Source: Auanema rhodensis (Eukaryota; Nematoda; Chromadorea; Rhabditida; Rhabditidae). From it: DNA of 64,000 nt. The DNA lies in assembly GCA_964057225.1 (NCBI GenBank), contig OZ059896.1, forward strand, positions 17,310,501-17,374,500, read 5' to 3'. The notes beneath the pieces were generated by a model. That model was given only the letters and a program-made list of their open reading frames with translations, was not told the DNA's origin and made no database searches. This document shows positions 1-11,898 of the stretch, piece after piece. Positions within the stretch are counted from its first letter, which is position 1, and each line of letters begins with the position of its first letter. Position numbers and translations under genes: made by a program.

Positions 1-2
1 CA

Positions 3-353
3 CTATTTTCCATCTGCCTCCATCATATCTCCTTCTGCACCACCCATATCTCCTTCTGCCCCACCATCTGACATGCCTTCACCTTCGGTCATAGTACCAC
101 CTTCACTCTCACTCATTTGAGCAGATCCTGAATCGTCTGCAGGGTCATCTTCCTCCATACTTTTTGGTGGCATTTCTTCTTCGTCCATTTCTTCTGAACC
201 TGAAATAAATATCTTTAGTAATGCCTAAGTATATACAATAATTCTATTAGGAAACTTACTTGGTGGTTTAGGAGAACTACCGCCTCCACAAGCTTGAACT
301 GCCAATAAAATGCAGGAAAGAACAGTAATTGTAAGTAATACTTTGGAGACCAT
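3..353 (-). CDS. small secreted acidic protein, two exons
   Basis: Exon 1 is 353-260 and exon 2 is 199-3 on the minus strand, joined by a 60-base GT-AG intron in phase 1. The product is 96 residues. The first ~20 residues (MVSKVLLTITVLSCILLAVQ) form a clear signal peptide. The mature part begins CGGGSSPKPP and then becomes a low-complexity acidic tail full of Glu, Asp, Gly, Ser and Met, with a near-perfect repeat of GGAEGDM. No family was recognised and no function is claimed. Exon 1 is exactly 94 bases, the same length and intron phase as the gene at 6982-7297, so the two look like diverged paralogues. The start is the only ATG ahead of the hydrophobic stretch. Secretion is inferred from the signal peptide. 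Confidence 0.7.
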
Positions 354-3300
354 ATTAGACGGATTGTTGATTTAGCAAAAAACAACAGTTTTTAAATCAT
401 TTTCGATCTGATTAAAATTCAAGCAAGTTCATTAAATACTAGTTAATCCTTAGATGCATCACTTCAATCATTCAATGTTTATCCAGATATCAATCAGCTT
501 TCTAATACTTTAATATGTGAAAATACAGTTCAAGAAGATTTAAAGCCTTCGTGAGTTCCATATAGTTGCAAAAGTTGGAATGGTGCAGCAAACCTGAATT
601 ACCTATTCTTTAACACAATGGTAGGAATATCCAGATAATATCTCAAAACTTCCAAATAAATAACAAAGTTTTGGCGTAATATCAGAGCTTCAAGTTTGAA
701 TATGGTTTTTTCTTATTTATTTCAGTTTATGATTAGGAATATTCCTAAGAAGTACCTTATTTTGGATGTTAAATGCTAAATTTCAAAAAATATTCCTTGT
801 TTTGCGCTCTAACGCTAATTAAGTGAGGTGTGGGAGGGGCGTGCCTACGTGGAAAAGCGCATTGGCCAAAGCACTTGCAGCAAGTGTTACGATCTGATTT
901 CGCAGTTATTTTGAACATAAAGAAATTACAATTCCTTTTTAGAATAAAAGTACTTGTGAGCCCACAGATGAGTACGATGGTACCAAGTAAGGTGACCTTA
1001 TCTCATGTACGAACCCCTACCGAATATTACGCGATATTAATTCCAAGTAAAAGAAAAAACACCCATACACCATTTTGATAAAAAGAAACCAAATCAACTA
1101 TTTGCAAAGCAAAATAACACAAATCCTCTTCCTACCTGCTTCTTATCATGTTATGAACTGAAACCAAATTTATTTATACCTCTTGAGTGACTTGAGTGAC
1201 ACTTTCTAGGAACAATACCATATCAATAGTAAGAATAAAAAACTTTCAACTTTATACATCAAATCAACCAGTTCAAGTATTTTACAACACGATATAAGAA
1301 TAAATAAAAATTTATTTATTATTGTTTACATATGCATATATCCCATCTGATAATCTCGCATAAACAGTTCTTCTTAAAAACAAAACGATATCTAACATCT
1401 AGTATATACGGCTACTAACAAAAAAATCTTTAAAACTATCAGTTATTAGAATTTCGATCGAAATGGATACCTCAAATAGTCCCATCTATTACCTACATGT
1501 ATATAAAGACATAACATGTTTTCGTCTAATAATACCTAGATCCACAAGAATATTCCAAAATTAGGGACTTTCACATAGATATCATTATCTCATCGAGCAT
1601 TCTCCCCTAATATTTTGTTGAATTTAATTTATTTCGTTAAGCGTGAAAACCTATTTATTTTTTGGATGGGATGTAAAACACTTTCTAACTTATTAGAAAA
1701 AGGAAAAATGTGAGAAAATTAAGAAAAAACAAAATTACAAAAGAATAATGTCCTTTCCGTGAATTAGATAATATTAAATATGAGCCATATAAGCCATTTA
1801 CATTAAAATAATAAGTAATTAAAGAAACTATTTTTCAAATCACAAAAATTGTAAATTATGCTGGATCTTATAATCATTATTTTTTCCAATATTTTCATTT
1901 ATCCTTATAAAAAAAAGTTTGGATGACTCTTAGTCTTAGATTGATGTTGTCTTGTTCGACTTTTGAAGATCAAAGAAAATTCTATATCACAATTTCAGAT
2001 CTGACGATAAATCAACGAGGAGAAAGTTTTGTAATTCTTATAGATCTATGGTATACGATCTTCACATGAGAAAGAAATTGTTGAAATTGAGAAGACTTCC
2101 TACTTCTTCTTCTTTTATATTTTTAAGTTCAATTAACATTTTGTTCCCTTACAATTTCAAAGAAAGAAAACTAGAAAATTATTCTCAGTATTGTCTTGGT
2201 TTGAAATACAACATGTTTTTCTATATTATTTCAAACTTTCCCATCTCCCCCACACAAATGTATATCCATCATATGGACGTATTTCTTGGGAAATAAAGAA
2301 ATAATTTCCCTTGTCCTCGCTTATCATATAAATCGTGAGAAGAGGTCTCTAGGACCAACCTACACAAAGTTTGTTGTGTTTGATTTCGTTGTACTGAGCT
2401 TTAATATATAAGCTCTTTGTCATAATGGAGTTTGTTATTATCACATAGAACAGTACATGTTTGAAATAACTGTTTCAAACTATGAATAGTTTGAAACATA
2501 TTATCAAAAAATTGAATTATTCTTGCGCCGATGAGCGAAAAGTTCAAGAAGGATATGAGAGGATATTAGCTAAAGTCAATGAACATAATTTAAAATATTT
2601 TAAAAATTTTACAAGATTATTCATAGATTCCACTTGACTCAATCGGACCAGATTGTCATATCAAACTTGACCAAGCACGTTATATTTTAGGTGATAATAT
2701 ACAGAAATGCTTGAAAGAATTAATGCTCTGGACAGAAAATACTTTTAATCTGGTGATATAAGGTTTGAAATGTGCAAGTATAGATGAAAATAAGCATTAT
2801 AACAGTTATAAAAATTTTATTCAGAATATACAGAGATAGAGAATTCGTGAACGTTCAAAAGAAAAAGTGCGAAAAGTGGACCAAAATAGCAATGTAATGC
2901 AATAAAAGTAGGTAAGATAGGACTGAGGCTTATCTACAGTTGTCAAACACTTTAATATAATGAAGATGAAGAACTCTTGATCTTCATCTGTCTATGAAAT
3001 AAAAATTATTATTTCAAACTAGGTCTGAAATTTTTTTACTGAAACTATTCTTTTCACCGCTTTTTCTCCAATTTCTCATGACTTTTTCCAGCTTTTCTGA
3101 GCATTTATCACATTTATCAAGTTTACAGTCTCTTTCGCACCCTATAATTTCATTAATTAGGGTACCATAAGTTATCAGAATCATATGACTAAAAGCAAAC
3201 GAAGAAAATTCAATTTTTACAAATATATTCAGCTTTTCACAATAACTATAATTTCATTCATAACGAGTTGTTGCTCTTATTTGTAAAGCAATTTAAATAA

Positions 3301-3688
3301 AAATATATTTTTTCGTTTCTCTTCTTATGCCAATGGTTTCCACGTGTTCCTGGTTGAGGGTCGTAAACTTGCTCTCATAAGACTATCAATCTAAGAATGA
3401 AAATGAATTTTGTCCATTGTACTGGTTGGCGAATCGTGGAATTTAAAGTTTGCATATGAAGAAACCATATTTTATGATACATAAACTGTTATCACATAAA
3501 TCTGAACTTCATCTCAACTATTTTTAGATGAAGATAAGACAATCCTTACTTGCATCAGCTTTTTCAATTTCTTAACTATATGCAATTATTTAATTACATT
3601 GGGCTACTTATCATTAATATAATAATAATTTCCTTTTTTTTTCTAATATTAATAATTATTTATAAAAATATAATTTTAGGGTAACATC
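354..3688. other. AT-rich intergenic region
   Basis: No convincing gene was seen in these 3.3 kb. An open frame at 830-1078 lies in a slightly GC-richer stretch but shows no domain or splice structure. The region holds the first copy of a 120-base direct repeat (2119-2238) and several short inverted repeats built on TTTGAAA/TTTCAAA, for example at 2458-2506. Confidence 0.6.
2119..2238 (+). repeat. 120-base direct repeat, copy A
   Basis: Identical by eye to 6763-6882. The two copies lie on either side of the bestrophin gene, 4.6 kb apart and in the same orientation. Weaker similarity continues about 70 bases to the right (shared ATTTCTTGGGAAA near 2280 and 6901). The right part of the repeat contains an imperfect inverted repeat (TTTGAAATA and TATTTCAAA). 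It may be a small mobile element or the remains of a segmental duplication. Confidence 0.75.
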
Positions 3689-6386
3689 ATGACCTATAAT
3701 TATCATTATGATGTAGCTACATCTCGTAGTTCTCTTATTATTAAATTATTATTAAGGTTTGTTTAAATCTTTTGTTTTTGAACTAAATTTTATTCATTCT
3801 TTCAAACTACTAACATAATTATTCCTTGTTAGGTGGAAAGGATCAGTATGGCAAGCCACTTATGTAGAATTAGCTATTTGGACAGTATGTTACTGTATAA
3901 TATCTGTTATATATCGTTTTGGTCTTAATCAATATCAACAAGAGTATGAATTATCAATTTTGTATTGTAAACAATCAAATTTTTAATTTTTGTAGTGGAT
4001 TTGAACGATTTGTTTTATTCTGTGATAATCGGCTTAGCTATATCCCTTTGAATTTTATGCTTGGTTTTTTTGTACAAATTGTAGTCAACAGATGGTCTCA
4101 ACAATTTGCAAATTTGGGAATGATTGATAAGTATATCCTTTCAAAAAATTATAAAATGAATTATTTGATTTATAGTATAGCATTGTTCACGTCTTCATTA
4201 GTATCTGGCAGTGATGAGCGAGGACGCCAATTAAGAAGAAATATAGTTAGGTAACCTTAGCAAATTTTTTAATCTTTAATATTATTTCTATTCTTATTTT
4301 ATTTCTTTTTATTCTGATTTACTGAAAAAATTTTGAAGTAAAGTTTAATGCAATCGGAGCTAAATCTCAGACCACTATCTGGTATTTTTGATGATGACAG
4401 ACTTCATCACTTGTTGAAATATTTCCTGATTGGCTAATTAAAAAGAAATCTTTATTCTATGATGTGTTCTATAGAGTCTGTCAAATGCTATAAAAAGCAC
4501 AAAATATGAATTGATTCTCTTCTCATCTGACAAATACTTCATTCCGTTGAGTGGAGCCATAACTAAGATAGCGAGAAATGGCCAAGTTATAGAACCCTGA
4601 TTAGGATGCATGAAAACATAATAAAGAACTATTTTGAGTACAACGATAAGGTCGATGAAACTATCATAGGTTGAAGGGTCAAAGAGAAAAAAATCAAACA
4701 ATCTAATTGTTCAATAAATAGTAACTCTTTTAGATATTGCTGCTTATCTCAAGCTTTAGTCTTCCGCGACATCCATGTTGGTGTTCGCAAACGTTTCCCA
4801 AACTTAGATACATTAGTGGCAGCCGGTAAATCGCAATATATGAGAAATTCTAAAAAAAAGTTTTTTTAAGGTTTTATGCAACAACATGAAATGGATAAGT
4901 TTGATAATTGTAAATCACGCTATGCCAAGTATTGGTTACCATTCAATTGGTCGTTACATCTGCTGAATGTGGCTAGGAAAGAAGGCAGAATTCATTCAGA
5001 TATGCTTCAAAATACTGTTGCTCAGGTATGTGTTCAACATTGTGCAACCCAACGCAAAAGTTTCTTAAAGGAAATTCGTGCATTCCGAAGTGGCTTATCT
5101 CTTATCTGGACCAACGATTGGGTACCATTGCCAATCATGTATCCACAACTTATAACATTAGCAACTTATGCTTATTTCGTAGTATGTCTTGTTTCAAGGC
5201 AGTTTATTATCACAAAAACAGCTAAAAATGCGATTGAGGTATAATAAAAAAAATAAAAAATAAGAAGTAAAAATAATTCTTTATTACAGTATGATATTTA
5301 CATTCCTTTTATGTCAATGATGGAATTAGTTTTTTATATGGGATGGTTAAAAGTAAGTTCATTTAACGAATTTTCATTGAGATTTTAAAAATGTTATATC
5401 ATGTTTATAATGTTTATAAAGCCTTTTAAAGGTTGCTATGGGATTGTTGAATCCATTTGGTGAAGATGACGAGGATTTTGATTGTAATTTTTTACTTGAT
5501 CGCAATATGACTGTATGTTTGAAACAAATATTTTATCTAACCTAGTAGATTTACAGGTTGGGTTAACCAGTGTTGATGAAGCTTTTGATGATGTACCCGA
5601 TGTTCAACCTGATATCTTCTATAACGATACAGTATCACCTTTGTATTCAAAGGATGCAGCTGCCAAGAATGTCAAATTTTACCTTGGAAGTGCGAACGCG
5701 GGAGGAGCAGAGTATTATATTATAGCTCCTACTGATCTCACTTTTTTCTTGCAGAAAGCCTTTCCATTTACTTTCTTCTATTAGCCATCTCTTGCATATT
5801 CCTATGAAACCCGAAGAAGAGAATGAACAGCTGGTTGAAATGGTTCCTCATCCTATTAATGAACGAGTAGATCAATATCTACAAGCTAATTCTAAAAATC
5901 GTGGAACAAGCGTAGTATCAATAGTGAATCCAAAGTAACATTTCCATTTCTTATGTATTCTTCTATGTACCATTATTATAGGGCCAGGCGAATGGATTCT
6001 TTCTCTAGCGCTGTATTCCGTAGACGCAAAGCAACTAAAAATTCTGAGGAAAATGTAACAACACTAGTAGTGCCACGTCAGAATCGTGCATCATCTGATG
6101 TTGGTGCTTATTCAAATAATATGTTCTTAGATATTGGTAACTTTCTCATATATATAATCATCTGTTTAATTATCAAATATATTCAGAATCATTAGCCTGT
6201 CCACCACTAAAACGACCGAGCAATACTTATGACGATTCTGACATGCCCGGTAAAACATTCTTATACAGAGCACATAATATTTGTTTTCTTTCAATATTTT
6301 TAGGCCGAAACCAGAAAAGAAAATCACATTCCTTCAGAGACGATGGAAAATACTATAGAACAGACGATGAGGAAGAGGGTCGTTAA
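3689..6386 (+). CDS. bestrophin-family chloride channel
   Basis: Bestrophins are calcium-activated anion channels of the plasma membrane. Splicing about 14 exons gives a protein of roughly 525 residues. The N-terminal ~300 residues carry family hallmarks: a membrane segment after [31 protein letters not shown], the DNIALF stretch, the RFP motif (KRFPNLDTL), [17 protein letters not shown], and an acidic calcium-clasp-like segment [13 protein letters not shown]. The C-terminal half is low-complexity and weakly conserved, as is usual. Most introns are about 45 bases with GT-AG ends; the fourth (about 4253-4732) is ten times longer and carries an antisense open frame. The intron near 5731 was placed by reading-frame continuity and is less certain. 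The start ATG lies 10 bases after TTTTAG, a likely trans-splice acceptor. AATAAA at 6385 overlaps the stop codon. Confidence 0.93.
4438..4713 (-). CDS. antisense open frame in bestrophin intron, possible nested exon
   Basis: This minus-strand frame reads about 90 residues with no ATG at its upstream end. It is bounded upstream by a stop and by a possible acceptor (AACAATTAG). The translation looks protein-like rather than random: polar or aromatic blocks ([34 protein letters not shown]) alternate with two hydrophobic segments ([14 protein letters not shown] and [12 protein letters not shown]). It fills the only long intron of the bestrophin gene. No family was recognised. It may be the last exon of a nested or relocated membrane protein, a relic, or chance. 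Upstream exons would have to overlap bestrophin exons. Confidence 0.3.
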
Positions 6387-6762
6387 TAAAAAAATATATA
6401 TAAAACGTTGCACTGGTAACAAAAAAAACATGCACCAAAATAAATAAATGTCATATATTTCTATTGGGTTACATACAACCTCAACCATGTATTTGCTCCA
6501 ATAATAACAACGGAGTTTCATCTACTTGAAAGCACTAGAATAACAAGTTATTTTAAGCAAAAATAAAAAACAAAAATAAAACATTCGAACTTTTTATAGA
6601 TTAATCCCTCTTTTGATGTGTGTTCACAAATTCAATACGATCTCTGTCTGATTCGGTTCAATGATCAGCTGATCAGATTCATTTTAAATTTACAAGCATC
6701 ATGTAGTTTTCTTAATTCCTTTAACGTTATAAGGAAATATTTTTAAACTTCTCAAAGACTTT

Positions 6763-6882
6763 ATTTTTAAGTTCAATTAACATTTTGTTCCCTTACAATT
6801 TCAAAGAAAGAAAACTAGAAAATTATTCTCAGTATTGTCTTGGTTTGAAATACAACATGTTTTTCTATATTATTTCAAACTT
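6763..6882 (+). repeat. 120-base direct repeat, copy B
   Basis: Second copy of the element at 2119-2238, identical by eye. It lies between the 3' end of bestrophin and the 3' end of the second acidic secreted gene. The rest of 6387-6981 is AT-rich with nothing recognisable. Confidence 0.75.
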
Positions 6883-6981
6883 CAGAAATCTTATGGAAGA
6901 ATTTCTTGGGAAAAAAGGAAACAATTTTTTATTTGTTTAAAATCGAATATAACATTGCAAAGAAAAACAAAAAAAATTAAA

Positions 6982-7297
6982 TTACATAACAATCGTAGTG
7001 AAATCAACAGCATCATCGCCATCCATATCGGAAGTAACCATGCCATCATCAAAATCATCAGCTTCGCGAACATGCACATTGTGTTCCTGATTGTATTCTT
7101 GAGCAAGTGCATTGTCCATATCCTCTTGAACTTCGTTCAGTTGTTCTAAGATTTTAACTTAAATTAAACCAAGAAAATTATAAATATTTTTAAAAAATTC
7201 TACCATCAACTTGGGCTAGTCTGGCTCGGGCGCACGTATTTATAACAATTATGAATGTTGTGAGTAGAAGCGCAGAAATAATAACCTTATTGATCAT
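6982..7297 (-). CDS. small secreted acidic protein, two exons (paralogue)
   Basis: Exon 1 is 7297-7204 (94 bases) and exon 2 is 7145-6982, joined by a 58-base phase-1 intron. The product is 85 residues. It starts with a hydrophobic signal peptide (MINKVIISALLLTTFIIVIN) ending near CARA. The mature peptide is acidic, with VQEDMDNALAQEYNQ and a late DDFDDGM/DMDGDD cluster, ending TTIVM. Exon 1 length, intron phase and signal-exon layout match the gene at 3-353, although the mature parts are hardly alike. Function unknown. It is read away from the 3' end of bestrophin. Confidence 0.65.
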
Positions 7298-8077
7298 ATT
7301 AAACAACTGCAATATGTTGCAGCCTACTTTTAACTATATATACCATTTCAACTAATTTGCGTGAGCTGATGAAGCGAAACTAACTGGTATTAAAATCTGG
7401 CTTTATAATTTTTCATAGAAGCTAAAACAATATAAGGATTTAGAACTACGTTTGAAATAGTCGTGTTTCTTTTTCTTTCGCATACAATTAGATAAAAATC
7501 TATGCGTTAACAAAATAATTTGTTCTTAACTTGAAAGCACAAGACGGATTTTCATTTATCTTGCCCCATGAGTCAATTTTATGCACTTGTCCCTAGAAAT
7601 AAATAGAAACCAGAATTAGAGATGACTTCAGCTTTTATCACTATTCGAACTTCAAAAATTTAATAAACCATTCAAACATTCCAAATAGCAAAGGCTACGC
7701 AATTTGTCCGTAATACGACGTGTTATATTCTTGTGTGCCTTTAAATGTTCAATAATGCGACTTGTTGTAGTTCCCGCTTCATTTTAATCTAACTCGATTT
7801 GTGCTTGTATTATATATTATATTTTTATATAAGTTTTACATCTGCTTATTAAAAAAGTTGAATCGAAAAACGATTTAATAAAATATATCGCTTCAGGACC
7901 ATTTACAGTTTTTATCAAATTTCTATATAATTTTGAACAATATTTGATAAGAGCTAAACAGCTTAGAGCTGATCATGTTCATTTGTTTAGTATTCTCTTC
8001 TACATTAATTAACTTTTTTTTTTAAATGTTGTGTACCAAATATTTATATACATATAATATGTATTTTTTTAGATTCT
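7298..8077. other. intergenic region
   Basis: AT-rich spacer between two divergently read genes (acidic protein minus, SELENOF plus), so it should hold both promoters. No individual element could be recognised. Confidence 0.5.
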
Positions 8078-8712
8078 ATGTGGTGGCTATTGCTAGTTCT
8101 CATAGTTCCCACTCTTGCAGAAGTCGATGAATATGGTTTGAGCAAGAAAGAATGCATTGCCGCTGGTTTTGTGCCAGAAACACTTAAGGTATGGATTTAA
8201 TAGCAAATTACAAATATATATAATCTAATTATATTCCAGTGTAGCTCCTGTGAACGTCTATCTTCTTATAACTTAGAAACCCTTATTACCGATTGTAACT
8301 CTTGCTGTACCAAAGAAAAAGAACTTCAACATGAGGTAATGTTCCCTAATATTTATTGCTACTCACATCTATAATTTTAGAAATATCCTTTGGCCCATAT
8401 TGAAGTCTGTGAATGCAATTTAGCTCGGTTCCCACAAGCTCAAGGTTTTCAACTTTTCAATTTTTCTTTTAATCTGAGTTTCTTAAGCTTTTGTACATAA
8501 TGATATGGCTTCTGCTTGGGATGGAAAAGTAAAGGTTAAACACGTTCGTGGTGTTAGACCTCAAATTGTTCTGAAGGTAAGTCTTATTGTGTTGATACTA
8601 TAATTGCTCAATTATTTTATAGGATCATACTGGAGCTTCTCGCCAAACACTAAACATTGAAAAATGGGATACTGATAGTATTACTGACTTTTTGAATCAA
8701 TGGATTGAATAA
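8078..8712 (+). CDS. SELENOF: 15-kDa selenoprotein homologue (SELENOF/Sep15), cysteine form
   Basis: SELENOF is a thioredoxin-like ER protein that binds UDP-glucose:glycoprotein glucosyltransferase and takes part in glycoprotein folding control. Five exons give 149 residues, the family's usual length. Residues 1-15 are a signal peptide (MWWLLLVLIVPTLAE). Next comes a cysteine-rich N-terminal domain (CSSCERLSSYNLETLI, DCNSCCTKE), then the redox motif in IEVCECNLARFPQAQ, then the thioredoxin-like part with VKHVRGVRPQIVLKD and LNIEKWDTDSITDFLNQWIE. In vertebrates the redox motif is Cys-x-Sec; here the second position is an ordinary TGC cysteine, so no SECIS element is needed. Introns are about 43-55 bases. 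The ATG follows a TTTTTTTAG acceptor by five bases. Confidence 0.95.
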
Positions 8713-8942
8713 TACAAGTTACTGATTTTGTGATAATAGCTTTATTTATTTTCGAATTCTCTGGGTTATTTTTGCCATGGGTGCAGTGATTTGTATCTTT
8801 ATGCTTCTTGTCATTGTTAAAGCCTGACAATGAAACATGAAAATTATTTAATTATTTTTCAATTCATATATATATATACTTAATTTTGACTAGCAATCAT
8901 TTCTCTAAAAAAATTTGATCACAGAATATTTTGGAACATATT

Positions 8943-11241
8943 CTAATTCTGAGGAGGCTTAGAATAACAAGCATCCAAGAACTCGAAAGCCATCTCGTCG
9001 ACTAAAGTTTTGTCTGGAATTTGAGCAGCCATACCATACAATGCAGCCTGGAAATCTAGGATTAGTAAGAATAACATCAGGGTGAAAGCCTACAGTGCTG
9101 CTTTTGTTTCCTTTATCTGAGCTGGAAGCAACCTGCTCCACGCAAGAACGTAGATCAGAAGCAAAGCTTTCAACACATTTTTCATTAGCTTGATTGATTG
9201 TTAAACATATATGGAATCTAAAAATAAATATTGATTCAAATAGTAAACTTGCAAAATATTACGAATCGGGGTTTTGAAGAGTGTTGAGATTCCACCCAAG
9301 CTTGTTCATCTTATCACTTACAGCGTAGATGTTGAACTTGTCACTGGTGAAAGCAACAACAGAAACATCTGGGGATCCATGAATCTAAAAAAGTTATATT
9401 GTAAATCGTTTATGTCAATTATGAACCTTGATCCCTGGAATGGTCTTACAAGCTGCAACAATAGCACGTGTGTTCTTGACTATGGCTTCACATCTTCTTA
9501 CATACTCAGAGCGACCGAAAGAAATGATAGTAGCCCAAGCTACTGCAGAGTTAGATCCAGCTCTACTACCTGTGTATTCAAAAGTTATACTGAAATGAAA
9601 TTCGATGTACCGCAAATAGTTGGGGTAGCATAAATTCCTCCAGTCCATTCAGGAACAGAAAAGTATTGGTAATGATGAAGCTCTTTTGAACGATACATAA
9701 CAATTGAAGATCCTTTGGGAGTGCATCCATACTAAACACGCCATTCTAATTCATATTTGAACTTTATAAGAACCTTATGAGTATCGCAACTGATTGACGT
9801 TACTCCAGGATTACGGAAATCAAATGTATTCAATTTATATCCGGCCTCATTCATGAATGGAATCAAGAATCCTCCAAGACAAGCATCAACATGGACAGGA
9901 ATCTTGTACTTTTCTCCTAACTGTGAAAGCAAATGATGGTTTGTCGAAAAAACGTTATAAAAGTTAACCTTTGCTATTTCAGAAATAGGATCGACAGTTC
10001 CTGTAGGGAAGTTAGGCGCAGAGCCAACAAGCTAAAAAACCGGAAATGAGTTATTTATATGAACTATAAACAAACTAACCATACAAACTTCAGAATCGAT
10101 AGCCTTCTCCATAAGTTTCAAATCAACACGGTTATCGGAATCCACAGGAATATGACGAACTCTCATACCGCAAAGTGTTGCAGCTTTATCAAAAGCAGCA
10201 TGAGCAGTTTCGCAACAAACAATTACGGGGTTGTCGATGCCCATTTCATATGCTCGATTTCTAAAAATAGCTATTTTTTACAAATTGATTTTAATTAAAA
10301 ACCTATAAGCATAGCAAGCCATTATGATTGATTCAGTTCCGCCAGTAGTCAAGCTACCACTGCTTTCTTCAGGAGCATTGTAGAGATTCAAAACCTACAG
10401 TTCTTAGATTATTGCAAAAAATTTGTTAATATTTTACAATTCTAATAACTTCAGCCTCCATTTTACGAACTCCAGGGAAAATATCGGGGTGAAGAGGGTT
10501 TGAATAAGCATATTTTTCATAAATCTTGGTTAATAATGAGATATGATCTTCGGTTCTATCAGTATAAACTGCTCCAGATACCTAAAGAACTGCTTGAAAC
10601 AACCGAGCAAATGGAATGAGCAGACCCTTCCCTCAGCGATATTAAACTTTCCATATTCGTCGTATTTTTTGGCCAAAATAATAACATCCTCATTTGACAA
10701 GCCATTATCAGGCATGGCTAAAAAAGAAAAAGATTATAAACAAAAAAGAAAACTCATTTCGTCGCGAAACGAGATGAATAAAGATCAAACATTAAAAAAA
10801 TACAAACTAACTAGCAATGAAAATCTTGTCGCTATCATCTTTATGAATTGTATGAAGAATATCTTTTTTTGCTCCAGCGAGTTCTCTTGCTATTTTAGCT
10901 TTCACTGGAGGTAGCTTCCTGAGCAAATGGAAAGCATAAGCAGACAGCCTGAAATAGTAACTTCAAAGTTATTATTACTTCTTAAATCTTGAACCTTTTA
11001 AAAATAGGTTGTTCACTTCGTTTATAAAAATGAACCAATTTAATATAGGCTAGAGTTCCTCCCGCAACTCCTAGTACAAGCACAACAGGTTCTACCTAGA
11101 AGTGTTTTGTTTGATTTAACATTGAGAAAGTTTCATATTCTTCGCTACCTTTTTCAGATTATCATTAACGATTTCACGAACACAATTCACTTTTGATACC
11201 AAAAATGAGCCAGCATCACAGAACTGAGAGGGTAATGGCAT
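8943..11241 (-). CDS. spl-1: sphingosine-1-phosphate lyase
   Basis: This PLP enzyme of the ER membrane cleaves sphingosine-1-phosphate into a fatty aldehyde and phosphoethanolamine, the exit step of sphingolipid breakdown. The spliced minus-strand product is about 550 residues. It has an N-terminal membrane segment ([20 protein letters not shown]), then the group II decarboxylase-like fold: [18 protein letters not shown], the phosphate-binding [23 protein letters not shown], and the PLP lysine in [15 protein letters not shown]. The C-terminal domain has [20 protein letters not shown]. Most introns are 45-60 bases. One intron falls between the catalytic lysine and the following YGC. The start at 11241 is the only ATG ahead of the membrane segment. 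It converges on SELENOF, with 230 bases between the stops. Confidence 0.96.
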
Positions 11242-11898
11242 TTCTAAAATGTTATAAATGCCATATTGTGTATTTTGAAACAAAAAAAAACGATAATATT
11301 TTTGTTCTAAATAAAAAATATATAGTTTAAGAGAAATACAAGAATAGTAATACTAAACAATGTGCTGTAATCTAGGTATTTGAACAGAACCAATTGCTGC
11401 CTCTATGGAAAATCGGAACAATCGTGTAAGCAAACACAAAACGATAGAGATGAAATGGTAAAATACGTAACTTCAATTCTACCCATCTGATAAGGAACAT
11501 TGATTATCTATCACTTGGAAATGATCATATGCGTTTCTTATAGAATTTTTCTCACATCCTTTTCAACGATAATGGTTTAACAAATAATTATTGGAACTTG
11601 GCCTTCTTGCAGTTAAGTGAATCAATTGTAATAAATCCATTTAGTCGTACAAATTCAATCCGTGGAATTTTTAATAAATTTTAAAGCTTCATAATAAATT
11701 CCTTTTTTATGTTTTCTATGTTTTCTATTTATTTATATTTTGTTATTCATTCTATTATATAAATGTGGATATTGGTCTTGACGCGATTACGTTTCTCTAC
11801 CCCCTCCTCTATGTCTCATGATCTCTATCCTTCCTCCCTGAACTCGTGGTGCTGATACTTATGTATATAACAGAAGCATAAATTTTATATTCAAGAAA
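11242..11898. other. divergent promoter region
   Basis: 657 bases between the starts of spl-1 (minus) and the PAQR gene (plus). AT-rich; no specific factor site can be named. Confidence 0.5.

Noticed and set aside
830-1078. 82-residue open frame in a GC-richer patch
   Set aside because: No domain, signal peptide or splice structure; isolated in AT-rich DNA.
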